A model generated the notes under the pieces. That model ran no database searches. It was not told the origin of the DNA and worked only from the letters and a program-made list of their open reading frames with translations. From Methylophaga nitratireducenticrescens (lineage in GTDB: Bacteria > Pseudomonadota > Gammaproteobacteria > Nitrosococcales > Methylophagaceae), in contig NC_017857.3 in NCBI RefSeq assembly GCF_000260985.4, positions 3,029,001 through 3,093,000 of the forward strand: a stretch of 64,000 nt of DNA, written 5' to 3'. Every line of letters starts with the position of its first letter. The first letter of the stretch is position 1. Position numbers and translations under genes: made by a program. Positions 27,551-35,555 of this stretch are shown here, in pieces.

Positions 27551-28678
27551 TTACTGCTTTATAGCTAACATTTCTATCAACTCCGCAGCCCGCTGTGGCA
27601 TGCTGTACAAATCATGTGTGGCGGCATAATCCAAGGCATTTTGTGACAACTGTTGCAGGCATTGTTTATCGAGCATTTTAGCCAACTGATGTGTAAACGC
27701 TGACGTATCTTCCGGCTGGTCGATACATTCACCGCCGTTTGAGTCTTTGACATAATTGGCATAACCGCAGGCAGTGCTGACCATACTGGGCAGGCCAGCC
27801 ACCATGGCTTCCAGAATCACGGTCCCGGTATTTTCAGAACGTGCCGGGTGTAAAAACACATCGGCCGACAGCAGCCATTTTGCTACATCATCGCGTCCAC
27901 CCATAAAATGAGTTCGTTCAGCGACATCCAGCCTTTGTGCCAGTTGTTCAAAGGGGTTGGCATTATCTTCACCTACCACATACAAATGTGTTTTATCGCG
28001 TAATGCCTGTGGTAAAGCGGCCATGGCTTCGATGGCGAAATCAGCGCCTTTACGTTTAAAACCGGAACCTATCATCAGCAGTAAAAAGTCGTCGTCATTC
28101 AAAGACAGATCTTGGCGAAATTGTTGGCGCTGCACTTGCCAGTCATCCGGACGCACTCTCTCAGGATCGATACCAGGTGGTAGATCGACCAGCCTTTCAG
28201 GTGGGGTTTGATAATACTGTTCAAACAATTTGCGCTGTACCGATGAGATCATCATCGACACGGTGTGGCTTTGCGGTCCAAATACGGCTTTCTCCCAGGC
28301 TTCGTAGAATCTTACCCGTCCAAAAAACTGTTTAATGATATAGCTTGGCTCTTTTCTGACCCGCGCCAGATAACAAGGGTCAGCAGCGTAATACAAATCA
28401 AGACCAGGCATTTTGTTAAAACCAATCACCAGATCATAATTACCGGCAGCAATTAATGGCTGCGATTTATTATAAAAATCCCGTACTTTGGCATGATTGG
28501 TTAGCCCTGAAACCTTAATCGGAATTTGGTTAAAACCGGGAATGGGATCGCCTTGCCATTCAATGTAATACACATCGATTTCATCCCCGGCATCACGGCG
28601 AATTTCCAGAATCCGCCGAAAATCACGCGCCAGGCCGCCATAGGCAAAATATTTATACAGGCATACCGCCAGCTTCAT
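27551..28678 (-). CDS. waaG: Glycosyltransferase WaaG-like (LPS core, family 4)
   Basis: Start chosen at 28678 (MKLAVCLYKYFAYGGLARDF), preceded by GGGACGA; the in-frame upstream extension overlaps the previous gene and looks spurious. The product has 375 residues, the usual WaaG length. The opening Y-F-P/A-x-G-G-L-x-R-D-F motif and the E-x7-E motif ENTGTVILE are typical of WaaG, which adds the first glucose to heptose II. It is followed upstream in the operon by the double-kinase gene and waaP, as in the P. aeruginosa core cluster. Confidence 0.88.
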   Translation of the reverse strand: MKLAVCLYKYFAYGGLARDFRRILEIRRDAGDEIDVYYIEWQGDPIPGFNQIPIKVSGLTNHAKVRDFYNKSQPLIAAGNYDLVIGFNKMPGLDLYYAADPCYLARVRKEPSYIIKQFFGRVRFYEAWEKAVFGPQSHTVSMMISSVQRKLFEQYYQTPPERLVDLPPGIDPERVRPDDWQVQRQQFRQDLSLNDDDFLLLMIGSGFKRKGADFAIEAMAALPQALRDKTHLYVVGEDNANPFEQLAQRLDVAERTHFMGGRDDVAKWLLSADVFLHPARSENTGTVILEAMVAGLPSMVSTACGYANYVKDSNGGECIDQPEDTSAFTHQLAKMLDKQCLQQLSQNALDYAATHDLYSMPQRAAELIEMLAIKQ

Positions 28679-28710
28679 AAATTCGTCCCGTTTAACACTA
28701 TTTAGTTGCC

Positions 28711-30096
28711 TTATGCTTTGATCGCTTTGGTTAACAGGTGACGAGTTTCGCCAACCGGCCAATTGCGTAAAAACCGCTGTTGATCCTGTTTATGCAAACG
28801 CTTAAATCCGGTTTTGGTGATTTGCTGCATCGCGTCCAAATCAATCAGCCATATTTTTTGCTGATTATCGACCAGCCAATTGGTGGCTTTTAAATCACCA
28901 TGATAAATATGATGCAGATGTAATTGCTCAAATAAATCACTGATTTGCTGCAGCATCTGCGGTTGCTGAATTTCCGAGTCAGAAAGGTCTGCCAACGAAC
29001 GACCAGCAATATGCTTGCAAATAAAATAGGCTTTATGCCGCAGCCCGAAAAACCGCTGTTCAACAAAGCCCAGTGGTTGTGGTGTAGCAATACCCAGAAA
29101 CTCCAGCAGGTTGGCATTGTACCAGGACACATTGGCCCGACTTTTCCGCAGACAACGTCGTAAGAAATGCCAAGGCGTTTTCATGTTATAGCGTTTAATG
29201 ACCACTTGCTGTCCCGCCAGCTCACTTTTTACAACGGTAGCAGAGTTGCCTTTTTTCAGAGAAATCCCATCCTGCATGGCTTGGTTTAAAACCGTTAACG
29301 GCTGATCTGCTAGAGATACAGACAAATTGCCACGCAATGCCGCTTCAAGCATCAGCGATTTTCGATAACGGGTCATGGTGCAGGATCTAAACTGCTTTTT
29401 CAGATAATGCGCTTGGCGATAGTCACGGGCTTTTTTGATCTTGCCAAGTAATTGCTGCTCAACCATAGGATCCAGCACCATATTTCTGGCAGCAAAATAA
29501 GCAGGTAAACCGTTCAACAACCACTCCTGCTGCTCCAGCGGAAACTGTGCCATCAGCCTTGCCAGATTATTCAGGCAGGTCGTCATTTTCAACGGTTTTT
29601 TCGGGCAAACTACGGAAGCCAAATCCAATAGATACAAAGTGTTATTGGAAAACACAAAATTATCCAGATGCGGATCCTGCTGATAGCACTGGTTTTGATG
29701 GCAACGACCAAACAAATCAAATAAGACTGTCAACGGAAACGTTTCTTCTGATAAAGCATTCAACGTCACCGCTTTAGGCAAAAAGGCATAGATGATAAAA
29801 CTGATGCCCTGCTGATCATCAGCATGCTGCAAAATTGGCGCAACGGCGATATCGGCCTGGCTGCAATGTTGATGCGCTTTCAGTTCGCGTTGATATTCCT
29901 GCTGGCCTTTGCCTTGCGCAGCAAATAACTTGAGCACAAATTCGCCACTCTCGTTACTGGCATGCAAAACAATCCGCCGTCCGGCCAGAAAACGTAATAC
30001 CGACAGGATTTGATACTTTGTGCCGCCCAGTTCCAATTCAACTGGAAAACTGGCAGGTAATTCTTTTAGTATACTTTTAGCCGTCAACATCACCAT
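28711..30096 (-). CDS. Double kinase-like protein of the LPS core region (two kinase domains)
   Basis: Protein of 461 residues with two protein-kinase-like LPS kinase domains in tandem. Domain 1 (about 25-165) has K56 in VLKLF, D141-x4-N146 in DPHLDN and D158-L-A. Domain 2 (about 270-440) has VVIKRY, HGDLKATN and LIDLDA. Catalytic Lys, Asp, Asn and metal Asp are thus present in both. Domain 2 resembles WaaP/InaA/KdkA kinases. Its 1-bp overlap with waaP suggests coupling. A similar roughly 470-residue protein (PA5006) sits in the P. aeruginosa core locus. Target sugar is unknown. Confidence 0.78.
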   Translation of the reverse strand: MVMLTAKSILKELPASFPVELELGGTKYQILSVLRFLAGRRIVLHASNESGEFVLKLFAAQGKGQQEYQRELKAHQHCSQADIAVAPILQHADDQQGISFIIYAFLPKAVTLNALSEETFPLTVLFDLFGRCHQNQCYQQDPHLDNFVFSNNTLYLLDLASVVCPKKPLKMTTCLNNLARLMAQFPLEQQEWLLNGLPAYFAARNMVLDPMVEQQLLGKIKKARDYRQAHYLKKQFRSCTMTRYRKSLMLEAALRGNLSVSLADQPLTVLNQAMQDGISLKKGNSATVVKSELAGQQVVIKRYNMKTPWHFLRRCLRKSRANVSWYNANLLEFLGIATPQPLGFVEQRFFGLRHKAYFICKHIAGRSLADLSDSEIQQPQMLQQISDLFEQLHLHHIYHGDLKATNWLVDNQQKIWLIDLDAMQQITKTGFKRLHKQDQQRFLRNWPVGETRHLLTKAIKA

Positions 30097-30905
30097 TATT
30101 CCGCCAGCAACTTTTGCGCGCGACGTTTCACCTCACGCCATAAATCGGCCTGCTCACTGAGCATCGCACGCAAAGGTAAGCCTGAATAAATCTGCATAAA
30201 GCGTAATTTGTCCCGTTTAGTCAAAGGTACTCTGGAAGCCGAAAAATACAGGCTGCCCAAATCTTTTATCTGCCAGCGTTTCGGTGTTTTATGTCTAATA
30301 GTCGCACGGTGCAAATCAATCAGATAAACCGGCGCGTTGTCATCAAACGTATTGTGCTCGGCAAAGCGTTCATCCAGCAGAAAGTGACACAGATAAAAAT
30401 CACGATGATTCATGCCGTTTTTATGCATAGTGCCCGCCATATTGGCCAGCTTGCGGATCAGCGCCTGTTTGGTGGCAAAACTCGGCGGCCGTTGTTGCCA
30501 CTGCTCGCCAACATATTCCAGGCTCATGGTATTAACCAGATCATCAGTAATCACAAACGAACGTAATGTTGCCGGATTAATCCCCTTATCGCCATATCCT
30601 GCCAGCGTCATGGTTTCGATGCCGTGCTTTTCCAGAAAATGAATAGCCTGCCATTCATTGCGAGCACTGATGATCGGCAAACGCATTTGCAGCAGATTTT
30701 TGATGATTTCCGCCCAGCCGACACCTTGATGATATTTCAGAAAATACGATCGGTCATTCAGCTCAAAGCGCAAGGTACGGCGGCCTTCCTTATCCCGAAA
30801 GATTTCGCCATCGATGTTCGCCAAAATATCAAACACTGGCTTATCGGCCCAGACCTGAGCCAAATCTTGTCGCAAATAACAGGAATTCTTTTTCATTAAG
30901 GCCAT
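30096..30905 (-). CDS. waaP: LPS core heptose(I) kinase WaaP (RfaP)
   Basis: Protein of 269 residues, standard WaaP length. It contains the catalytic loop MNHRDFYLCHFLL (HRD) and the metal site YLIDLHRATIRHKTPKRW, both diagnostic for WaaP. It phosphorylates inner-core heptose in the cytoplasm; this is often important for outer-membrane stability in pseudomonads. The stop overlaps the start of the double-kinase gene by one base. It is divergent from gmhA with about 106 bp between. Confidence 0.93.
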   Translation of the reverse strand: MALMKKNSCYLRQDLAQVWADKPVFDILANIDGEIFRDKEGRRTLRFELNDRSYFLKYHQGVGWAEIIKNLLQMRLPIISARNEWQAIHFLEKHGIETMTLAGYGDKGINPATLRSFVITDDLVNTMSLEYVGEQWQQRPPSFATKQALIRKLANMAGTMHKNGMNHRDFYLCHFLLDERFAEHNTFDDNAPVYLIDLHRATIRHKTPKRWQIKDLGSLYFSASRVPLTKRDKLRFMQIYSGLPLRAMLSEQADLWREVKRRAQKLLAE

Positions 30906-31011
30906 CTAAAGGCTATGCCAAGCAGTGAGTTGTGCGAACGCGCACAGCGTTTTGTTACACTGTTTGCAGGAAACCACAAATACTACCACCAGAGCCGAAA
31001 TGAGGTAAGCC

Positions 31012-31575
31012 GTGTCATTTAAATCCACCTTGCAACGCCACCAGAAGATGATTGAAAGCTTGTTTGATATGGAGCCTCAATTAAATGATTTACTGGCCCT
31101 TATCAGCAACTGCGTACTGAATGACAATAAAGTGTTGTTCTTCGGCAATGGCGGCAGCGCTTCAGATGCCCAGCATCTGGCCGCGGAATTTGTGATTCGT
31201 TATAAAGAAGACCGCAGACCACTGGCTGCGATTGCGCTGACCACCGATACATCAATTCTGACTGCCCACAGCAATGACTACAGTTTTGAAACTGTATTTG
31301 ATCGGCAAATTCAGGCGCTGGCCCGACCCGGCGATATCGCGATTGGTTTATCGACTTCCGGTAACAGCGCCAATGTAATTAACGGCATCAATGCCGCCAA
31401 AAAAGCCGGTTGCGCAACCATTGCCTTTACCGGCCAAAGCGGCGGACAGCTTAAAGCCATTGCTGATCATTGTGTCTGTGTCGCCGATACCGAAACCGCC
31501 CGGGTGCAGGAAGGCCATATCCTGATTGGTCACTGGTTATGTGAAGCACTGGACGAGAAACTCAGCAAAGCATGA
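31012..31575 (+). CDS. gmhA: D-sedoheptulose-7-phosphate isomerase GmhA-like (SIS domain)
   Basis: Protein of 187 residues starting at GTG 31012 with a GAGGTAA ribosome site. The SIS sugar-isomerase motifs FFGNGGSASDAQHLAAEF and LSTSGNSANVING are intact. GmhA converts sedoheptulose 7-phosphate to D-glycero-manno-heptose 7-phosphate, the first step of the ADP-heptose pathway completed in part by HldE at 38696. It overlaps the FAD oxidoreductase by 4 bp. A DiaA-like role is the main alternative but context favours GmhA. Confidence 0.85.
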   Translation: MSFKSTLQRHQKMIESLFDMEPQLNDLLALISNCVLNDNKVLFFGNGGSASDAQHLAAEFVIRYKEDRRPLAAIALTTDTSILTAHSNDYSFETVFDRQIQALARPGDIAIGLSTSGNSANVINGINAAKKAGCATIAFTGQSGGQLKAIADHCVCVADTETARVQEGHILIGHWLCEALDEKLSKA

Positions 31576-32771
31576 GCCAAAACATCATCACCGCAGATGT
31601 GGTCATTGTCGGCGCCGGCATTGCCGGTTTGTGGCTGCATAATCGGCTAAGCCAGCTGGGTTATCACTCACTGTTGCTGGAAAACCAGAAAATAGGCCAT
31701 GCTCAGACACTCAGTGCTCAGGGCATTATCCATGGTGGCAGCAAATATGCGTTAAATGGCATTTTATCCAACGCCGCGCAAACCATCAGCGGTATGCCGG
31801 CTCGCTGGAAAGCTTGCCTGCAAGGCAGTGGTGAAATCGATTTATCCAGCGTCAATGTGTTTACCGAACATCAACTGCTCTGGTCCACACAAAGCCTGTC
31901 TTCCAAAATGGTGTCGTTTTTTGCCAGCAAGGCACTGCAAAGCCGGATGCAGAATATCCCTAAATCGGAACGCAGCGGCCTCTTTGCCGATGAAGGCTTT
32001 AAAGGCACGTTATACCAATTGGACGAACCTGTGCTGGATGTCGGCAGTTTGCTTAAAGTCTTAATCAAACCCTATACCGCGACGATTTTAAAAACGCCTG
32101 ACAGTACACCGGAATGGATAAAACAGGATGGCCAAATAACTGCAATGCGTTTCGGCTATGAACTTGAAATTCAGGCGCAGCAGTTTGTACTGACTTCCGG
32201 CGAAGGCACCGGTGAATTGTTAAAAAGCCTGCAACTGTCACGTCCAAAAATGCAGAAACGGCCATTGCAAATGCTGCTCTGCAAAGCAAAAGATTCGGCT
32301 AATCCTTTACCGCAGATTTATGCCCACAGCCTCGGCAGTGGCAGCAAACCGATTGCCACCATCAGCAGCCATCCCGATAAAACCGGTAATATCGTATGGT
32401 ATCTCGGTGGCAATATTGCAGAAGAAGGTGTAGGCAAAGATCCTGATAGTTTAATAGCGGACGCACGAGTTTTACTTAAACAAATCCTGCCGTGGTTTAC
32501 CCTGCCGGAACTGGAATGGACTACTCATAACGTCAATCGAGCCGAACCCAAACAAAGCGGTTTTGCACGTCCCGATAGCGCCTATGTCAGCAGTCATAAA
32601 AATCTGCATATTGCCTGGCCGACCAAGTTAGCTTTATCACCCGATCTGGCCGATAAAGTTATCGAAGCGCTAGCAATACAAAATATGCAAAAAACAGCCC
32701 ATCCAGAGCAGCATATTTTGCCTTTGGCACAACTGGCTGAACCACTATGGGATCGGGCATTTAATAAATGA
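31572..32771 (+). CDS. FAD-dependent oxidoreductase
   Basis: Protein of 399 residues with a dinucleotide-binding motif VVIVGAGIAGLWLHNRL at the N-terminus and a DAO-type fold (FVLTSGEGTGELLKS, then QSGFARPDSAYVS near the end). It resembles glycine/glycerol-3-phosphate oxidase-like enzymes but the substrate is not recognisable. It is translationally coupled to gmhA and the aldo/keto reductase by 4-bp overlaps, forming a three-gene unit. A role in modifying a sugar of the LPS core is one possibility, by context only. Confidence 0.75.
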   Translation: MSQNIITADVVIVGAGIAGLWLHNRLSQLGYHSLLLENQKIGHAQTLSAQGIIHGGSKYALNGILSNAAQTISGMPARWKACLQGSGEIDLSSVNVFTEHQLLWSTQSLSSKMVSFFASKALQSRMQNIPKSERSGLFADEGFKGTLYQLDEPVLDVGSLLKVLIKPYTATILKTPDSTPEWIKQDGQITAMRFGYELEIQAQQFVLTSGEGTGELLKSLQLSRPKMQKRPLQMLLCKAKDSANPLPQIYAHSLGSGSKPIATISSHPDKTGNIVWYLGGNIAEEGVGKDPDSLIADARVLLKQILPWFTLPELEWTTHNVNRAEPKQSGFARPDSAYVSSHKNLHIAWPTKLALSPDLADKVIEALAIQNMQKTAHPEQHILPLAQLAEPLWDRAFNK

Positions 32772-33574
32772 ATAAGCTGCCTAAAAAAAATATTCCAGGT
32801 ACCCAACTGGATGTCTCGGTGCTGGGGCTCGGCACGGTCAAACTGGGACGTGATAAAGGCGTTAAATACCCCGAATCATTCACCATTCCAAATGATGAAG
32901 CCGCAATTACCTTACTGCAGCAAGCCTGGGATTTAGGCATCAATCTGATTGATACCGCCCCCGCCTACGGCAACAGCGAACAACGTCTTGGCGAGTTATT
33001 ACCCCAACTGCCATATGACTGGATTATCTGCTCCAAAGCCGGTGAACAGTTTGATGCCGCTACCGGCGAGTCACATTTTGATTTTTCCCGGGATGCGATT
33101 ATCAGAAGTGTTGAACAAAGCCTGCAACGCCTCAATCGCGAGATGATTGATATTTTGCTGATTCATTCCGACGGCAACGATGTGCCCATCATCGAACAGC
33201 ATCGGGCATTGGAAACACTCAACGAGCTAAAACAACAAGGCCTGATTGCTGTCACCGGTATCTCCAGCAAAACCGTCGACGGCGGCCTGCTCGCCCTGCA
33301 ACAGTCTGACATCGTCATGGTCACCCATAACCTCGCCTATCAGGAAGAACAAATCGTGATAGATACGGCTGAGCAGCTCAATAAAGCCATCTTTATCAAA
33401 AAAGCTTTCGCCAGTGGGCATTTGCCTGCTAACTCGACCAAAGACAGCGTAATTGCCAGCTTTGAAATGATCTTTGCCAATCCGGCAGTGGCTAGTGTGG
33501 TGGTTGGGACGATTAATCCGGTTCATCTTGCGGATAATGTGGCTAAGGCTATTGCAGCGATTCAAAATAGTTAA
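32768..33574 (+). CDS. Aldo/keto reductase
   Basis: Protein of 268 residues with the AKR barrel and catalytic tetrad candidates: D and Y in DTAPAYGNSEQRLGE, K in ICSKAGE, H in LLIHSDG. NADPH-dependent carbonyl reduction is expected in the cytoplasm. The C-terminal nicotinamide-site segment is ASVVVGTINPVH. Its TAA stop (33572-33574) lies inside a family A repeat that begins at 33571, so the gene end and the repeat are fused. It ends the gmhA operon and borders the accessory island. Confidence 0.86.
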   Translation: MNKLPKKNIPGTQLDVSVLGLGTVKLGRDKGVKYPESFTIPNDEAAITLLQQAWDLGINLIDTAPAYGNSEQRLGELLPQLPYDWIICSKAGEQFDAATGESHFDFSRDAIIRSVEQSLQRLNREMIDILLIHSDGNDVPIIEQHRALETLNELKQQGLIAVTGISSKTVDGGLLALQQSDIVMVTHNLAYQEEQIVIDTAEQLNKAIFIKKAFASGHLPANSTKDSVIASFEMIFANPAVASVVVGTINPVHLADNVAKAIAAIQNS

Positions 33575-33591
33575 CCACGGAGGGCACGGAG
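33571..33591 (+). repeat. Family A repeat, short two-unit copy (CACGGAG x2)
   Basis: TTAACCACGGAGGGCACGGA runs through the stop codon of the aldo/keto reductase. Two CACGGAG units are kept, so it lacks the middle unit of the full three-unit form seen at 62556. It is in the same orientation as the gene it terminates. Confidence 0.75.
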
Positions 33592-33610
33592 TTTTTTGGG
33601 GTTTAAATAT

Positions 33611-33643
33611 TTATCCGCAGATTTCGCAGATGGGCGCAGATTT
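33611..33643 (+). repeat. Family B repeat (CGCAGAT x3)
   Basis: Starts TTATCCGCAGATTTCGCAGA and continues with a third CGCAGAT unit. With the A copy at 33571 it forms an A-linker-B module of about 73 bp, an arrangement also found after polA and, inverted, near 60.3 kb. Confidence 0.8.
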
Positions 33644-33731
33644 AGCGTCGATAAATAATAGGATTACTTTGACAGCTTTAGCTACTTTTACTCTTCAAAT
33701 TCCCAACCGACTTTTTCAGAATGCAACTTTA

Positions 33732-33760
33732 AATTAATCGTGAATGATTCACGATTAATT
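33732..33760. promoter_or_regulatory. Perfect 29-bp odd palindrome (14-bp arms), possible operator
   Basis: Two arms of 14 bp, AATTAATCGTGAAT and ATTCACGATTAATT, are perfectly complementary around one central G at 33746. A related half-site, ATTCACGTTAATAATTATT, recurs at about 33847-33865. This could be a regulator operator, a terminator-like hairpin or an element end. No gene is adjacent on the left; the toxin gene starts about 140 bp to the right but reads on the minus strand toward it. No other content is seen in the 327-bp gap (33575-33901) apart from the repeats. Confidence 0.5.
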
Positions 33761-33901
33761 ATTTCAGTTATAGTTATTCAAATATTAAAGTTCTAATTTC
33801 AATTACTTAAAAAGGATAGAACAGTTTGCTAAATAATTATGATCCATTCACGTTAATAATTATTATGAGGTCGAAGACCTGATTAACAGACTGTTACAAC
33901 G

Positions 33902-34192
33902 TCACTGCTTCCGCTTGATATCGCGGTAGAAGTTTTCGTGTGAGCTCAGGGCCATCAGTTCAAGGACAAGAGCACCGTCATCAAAACTATAACCCAGAAG
34001 AGTCAGTTGCTTGTTCATTTTGAACTTATGGACTCGCAGAAAGGCCAGATCCCCTTTTTTCTGCTCACCAATGTTGGGGTTGGCCATTAGTTCCTTAACG
34101 GCCAAATCAAGGTCTTTTTTCTGGTTGAGCTTGAGCTTCTTTACTGCTTTTTTGAATGTAGGGGTTTGTAATACACTGGTGGCCTTAACCAA
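33902..34192 (-). CDS. Type II toxin, RelE/ParE superfamily
   Basis: Protein of about 96 residues if started at TTG 34192 (VKATSVLQTPTFKKAVKKL), which overlaps the antitoxin stop by 8 bp; an in-frame start further upstream would lie wholly inside the antitoxin gene. The basic N-terminal helix with many Lys residues, the FLRVHKFKMNKQLTLLGYSF strand pattern and the C-terminal SSHENFYRDIKRK match RelE/YafQ/ParE-like toxins. The FYRDIK ending with a preceding H is typical of this subset. Expected activity: mRNA cleavage or gyrase inhibition, not decidable here. Confidence 0.78.
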   Translation of the reverse strand: MVKATSVLQTPTFKKAVKKLKLNQKKDLDLAVKELMANPNIGEQKKGDLAFLRVHKFKMNKQLTLLGYSFDDGALVLELMALSSHENFYRDIKRKQ

Positions 34193-34406
34193 AATCGTAG
34201 GCCTCCAGCTTTCCGGCGTCCCGCTCTGCCTGTGCGATGATGGCTTGCCTGACAAACTCGTAGGGTAAATCCGGGTTGTCTTCCATCATCTCGCCGATTT
34301 TTGCCCAATGCTCTATTTGTTTAGGCGGGGTTCGATTAAGCGCTTTGGCTATAATAGTGGCTTTTTCAATAAGATTTTGATCTAAGCGAATGCTGTTCGT
34401 AGCCAT
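34185..34406 (-). CDS. ParD-like antitoxin (type II TA)
   Basis: Protein of 73 residues starting MATNSIRLDQNLIEKATIIAK, a ribbon-helix-helix-like DNA-binding start, followed by QIEHWAKIGEMMEDNPDLPY, as in ParD-like antitoxins of this pairing. AGGAGG (34412-34417 on the complement) is the ribosome site, 5 bases before the ATG. It precedes the toxin gene, with which it overlaps by 8 bp. A promoter containing a palindromic operator lies directly upstream (34433-34461), consistent with autoregulation. Confidence 0.82.
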   Translation of the reverse strand: MATNSIRLDQNLIEKATIIAKALNRTPPKQIEHWAKIGEMMEDNPDLPYEFVRQAIIAQAERDAGKLEAYDFG

Positions 34407-34432
34407 TTGTACCTCCTACGTTGAGTTTTTAG

Positions 34433-34461
34433 ATTGTAGCAATATGCCACAATTGAGGCAA
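34433..34461 (-). promoter_or_regulatory. Sigma-70-type promoter with embedded palindromic operator for the ParD-like module
   Basis: Reading the minus strand: -35 TTGCCT (34461-34456), 17-bp spacer, -10 TACAAT (34438-34433). Within it the sequence TGCCACAATTGAGGCA (34445-34460) is a near-perfect palindrome, TGCC-n-CAATTG-n-GGCA. It overlaps the -35 and most of the spacer, the expected position for repression by an antitoxin. The gene start is 27 bp downstream of the -10. Confidence 0.65.
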
Positions 34462-34464
34462 TTT

Positions 34465-34524
34465 GTAACAAATCGCTGCTTTTCCGCTGGCGCTACAAAG
34501 CAGCCGCAAAGCGCAGCGTTATGG
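34465..34524 (+). other. Weak attC-like hairpin ending in GCGTTATGG
   Basis: TGTAACAAATCGCTGC near 34464-34479 can pair partly with GCAGC (34500-34504) and GCGCAGCGTTA (34511-34521). The overall order resembles an integron attC site: R''-like TAAC, L''-like GCTGC, L'-like GCAGC and R'-like GTTATGG. The pairing is imperfect, and no integrase is in the window. The call is tentative and depends only on visual complementarity. Confidence 0.25.
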
Positions 34525-34552
34525 TTCAATTTGCCTCTAGTCAACGTCATAC

Positions 34553-34588
34553 AAATGACCTAATATAAGATCTTTATTTAGGTCATTT
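34553..34588 (+). promoter_or_regulatory. Inverted-repeat operator upstream of the Phd/RelE-like module
   Basis: AAATGACCTAA (34553-34563) is perfectly complementary to TTAGGTCATTT (34578-34588), with a 14-bp AT-rich spacer containing TATAAGATCTTTAT. It ends 11 bp before the antitoxin ATG and overlaps the expected promoter, typical of a self-repressed toxin-antitoxin operon. Confidence 0.7.
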
Positions 34589-34599
34589 ATGAGGTTTAT

Positions 34600-34851
34600 A
34601 TGCGCCAAGTATTAGCAGATTTCTCTGTAAGCATCTCAGAATTAAAGAAAAATCCATCATCATTGCTATCCCAGGCCTGTGGCTCCCCTATTGCTGTCCT
34701 GAACCATAACAAGCCTGCTGCATACTTCATACCTGCAGATACGTATGAAGCTATGATGGAAATGATTGAGGATTACGAACTGGGCAAGCTGGTCGAAGAG
34801 CGCCATGGTGAGCGCGCAGAAGCCGTCGCGGTGTCACTGGATGACCTATAA
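34600..34851 (+). CDS. Phd/YefM family antitoxin (StbD-like)
   Basis: Protein of 83 residues. The N-terminal Phd fold includes DFSVSISELKKNPSSLLSQA and SPIAVLNHNKPAAYFIPADTYE, matching prevent-host-death antitoxins (StbD/YefM). An acidic C-terminal toxin-binding tail follows (EERHGERAEAVAVSLDDL). A perfect inverted repeat upstream (34553-34588) probably binds the TA complex. It overlaps the downstream toxin by 11 bp. Confidence 0.9.
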   Translation: MRQVLADFSVSISELKKNPSSLLSQACGSPIAVLNHNKPAAYFIPADTYEAMMEMIEDYELGKLVEERHGERAEAVAVSLDDL

Positions 34852-35125
34852 GCTGAAATTTGTCCCTTCAGCACTGAAGGAATGGAAGAAGCTGAGCGCT
34901 CCTATAAGAAGTCAGTTTAAGAAGAAACTTGAAGAGCGACTTATTAATCCAAGAATACCTTCAGCAAAGCTTGGAGGCTATAGCTCCGTGTACAAAATTA
35001 AACTACGATCAGCTGGCTACCGTTTGGTTTACGAAGTGGTAGATGAAGAGCTAGTCATCTATGTCCTTGTCGCTGGTAAACGAAAGAAAGGGAAGGTCTA
35101 CCAGACATTGAAGGACCGAAAATGA
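34841..35125 (+). CDS. RelE/StbE family toxin
   Basis: Protein of 94 residues when started at ATG 34841 (MTYKLKFVPSALKEWKKL), the classical RelE beginning; the longer frame upstream lies within the antitoxin gene. The core NPRIPSAKLGGYSSVYKIKLRSAG and the ending GKRKKGKVYQ are typical of RelE/StbE mRNA endonucleases, with basic catalytic positions present. It overlaps the Phd antitoxin by 11 bp, forming the second TA module of the island. Confidence 0.9.
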   Translation: MTYKLKFVPSALKEWKKLSAPIRSQFKKKLEERLINPRIPSAKLGGYSSVYKIKLRSAGYRLVYEVVDEELVIYVLVAGKRKKGKVYQTLKDRK

Positions 35126-35180
35126 GGCCAGCATCACGCCATTACATGGTCATTATGTGGCAGTTCGTGAAGAGATTTGA

Positions 35181-35516
35181 ATGACGAAAAATTTGACCGA
35201 AGCGAAGGAAAAGCTTTTAAGCACCGAGTACCCGCGTTGGCGCAATCTGCTGTCTTGCGCGATTCTCGTGCTTCTCACCACGGGTATGGTTTCGGGGTGG
35301 AGGTATGCCTATTACACCGCCTCTGACATAGAGTGTCACAAAGGCATTTTGTATTTCTCAGCTGTGTGGCTGGCTGTGCAATGGGTGGTCATTGGCTCTT
35401 TATACCGCTATCAAAATATTCCCGCGTTTGCTCGGAATGCAATCAAGTTGCTGATATTGCTTGGTAATGTATGGTTTGGGCTTTTCGTTTTTTCGCTACA
35501 GCCGTGTACTCAGTAG
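35181..35516 (+). CDS. Small hypothetical membrane protein
   Basis: Protein of 111 residues with three hydrophobic spans: about 22-41 (LLSCAILVLLTTGMVSGW), 57-75 (LYFSAVWLAVQWVVIGSLY) and 88-107. The N-terminal 20 residues are charged. I recognise no family. A GAAGAG ribosome site precedes the ATG. It lies 56 bp after the RelE toxin on the same strand in the accessory island, so it may travel with it. No immunity or effector function is claimed. Confidence 0.55.
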   Translation: MTKNLTEAKEKLLSTEYPRWRNLLSCAILVLLTTGMVSGWRYAYYTASDIECHKGILYFSAVWLAVQWVVIGSLYRYQNIPAFARNAIKLLILLGNVWFGLFVFSLQPCTQ

Positions 35517-35555
35517 TCCAAGCACATAATATTGGCGTTATGCCTCAGGAAAGTC

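Noticed and set aside
35520-35550. attC site around GCGTTATGCC
   Set aside because: Only about 20 bp separate it from the upstream stop and no complementary R'' half is visible, so it cannot form an attC hairpin.
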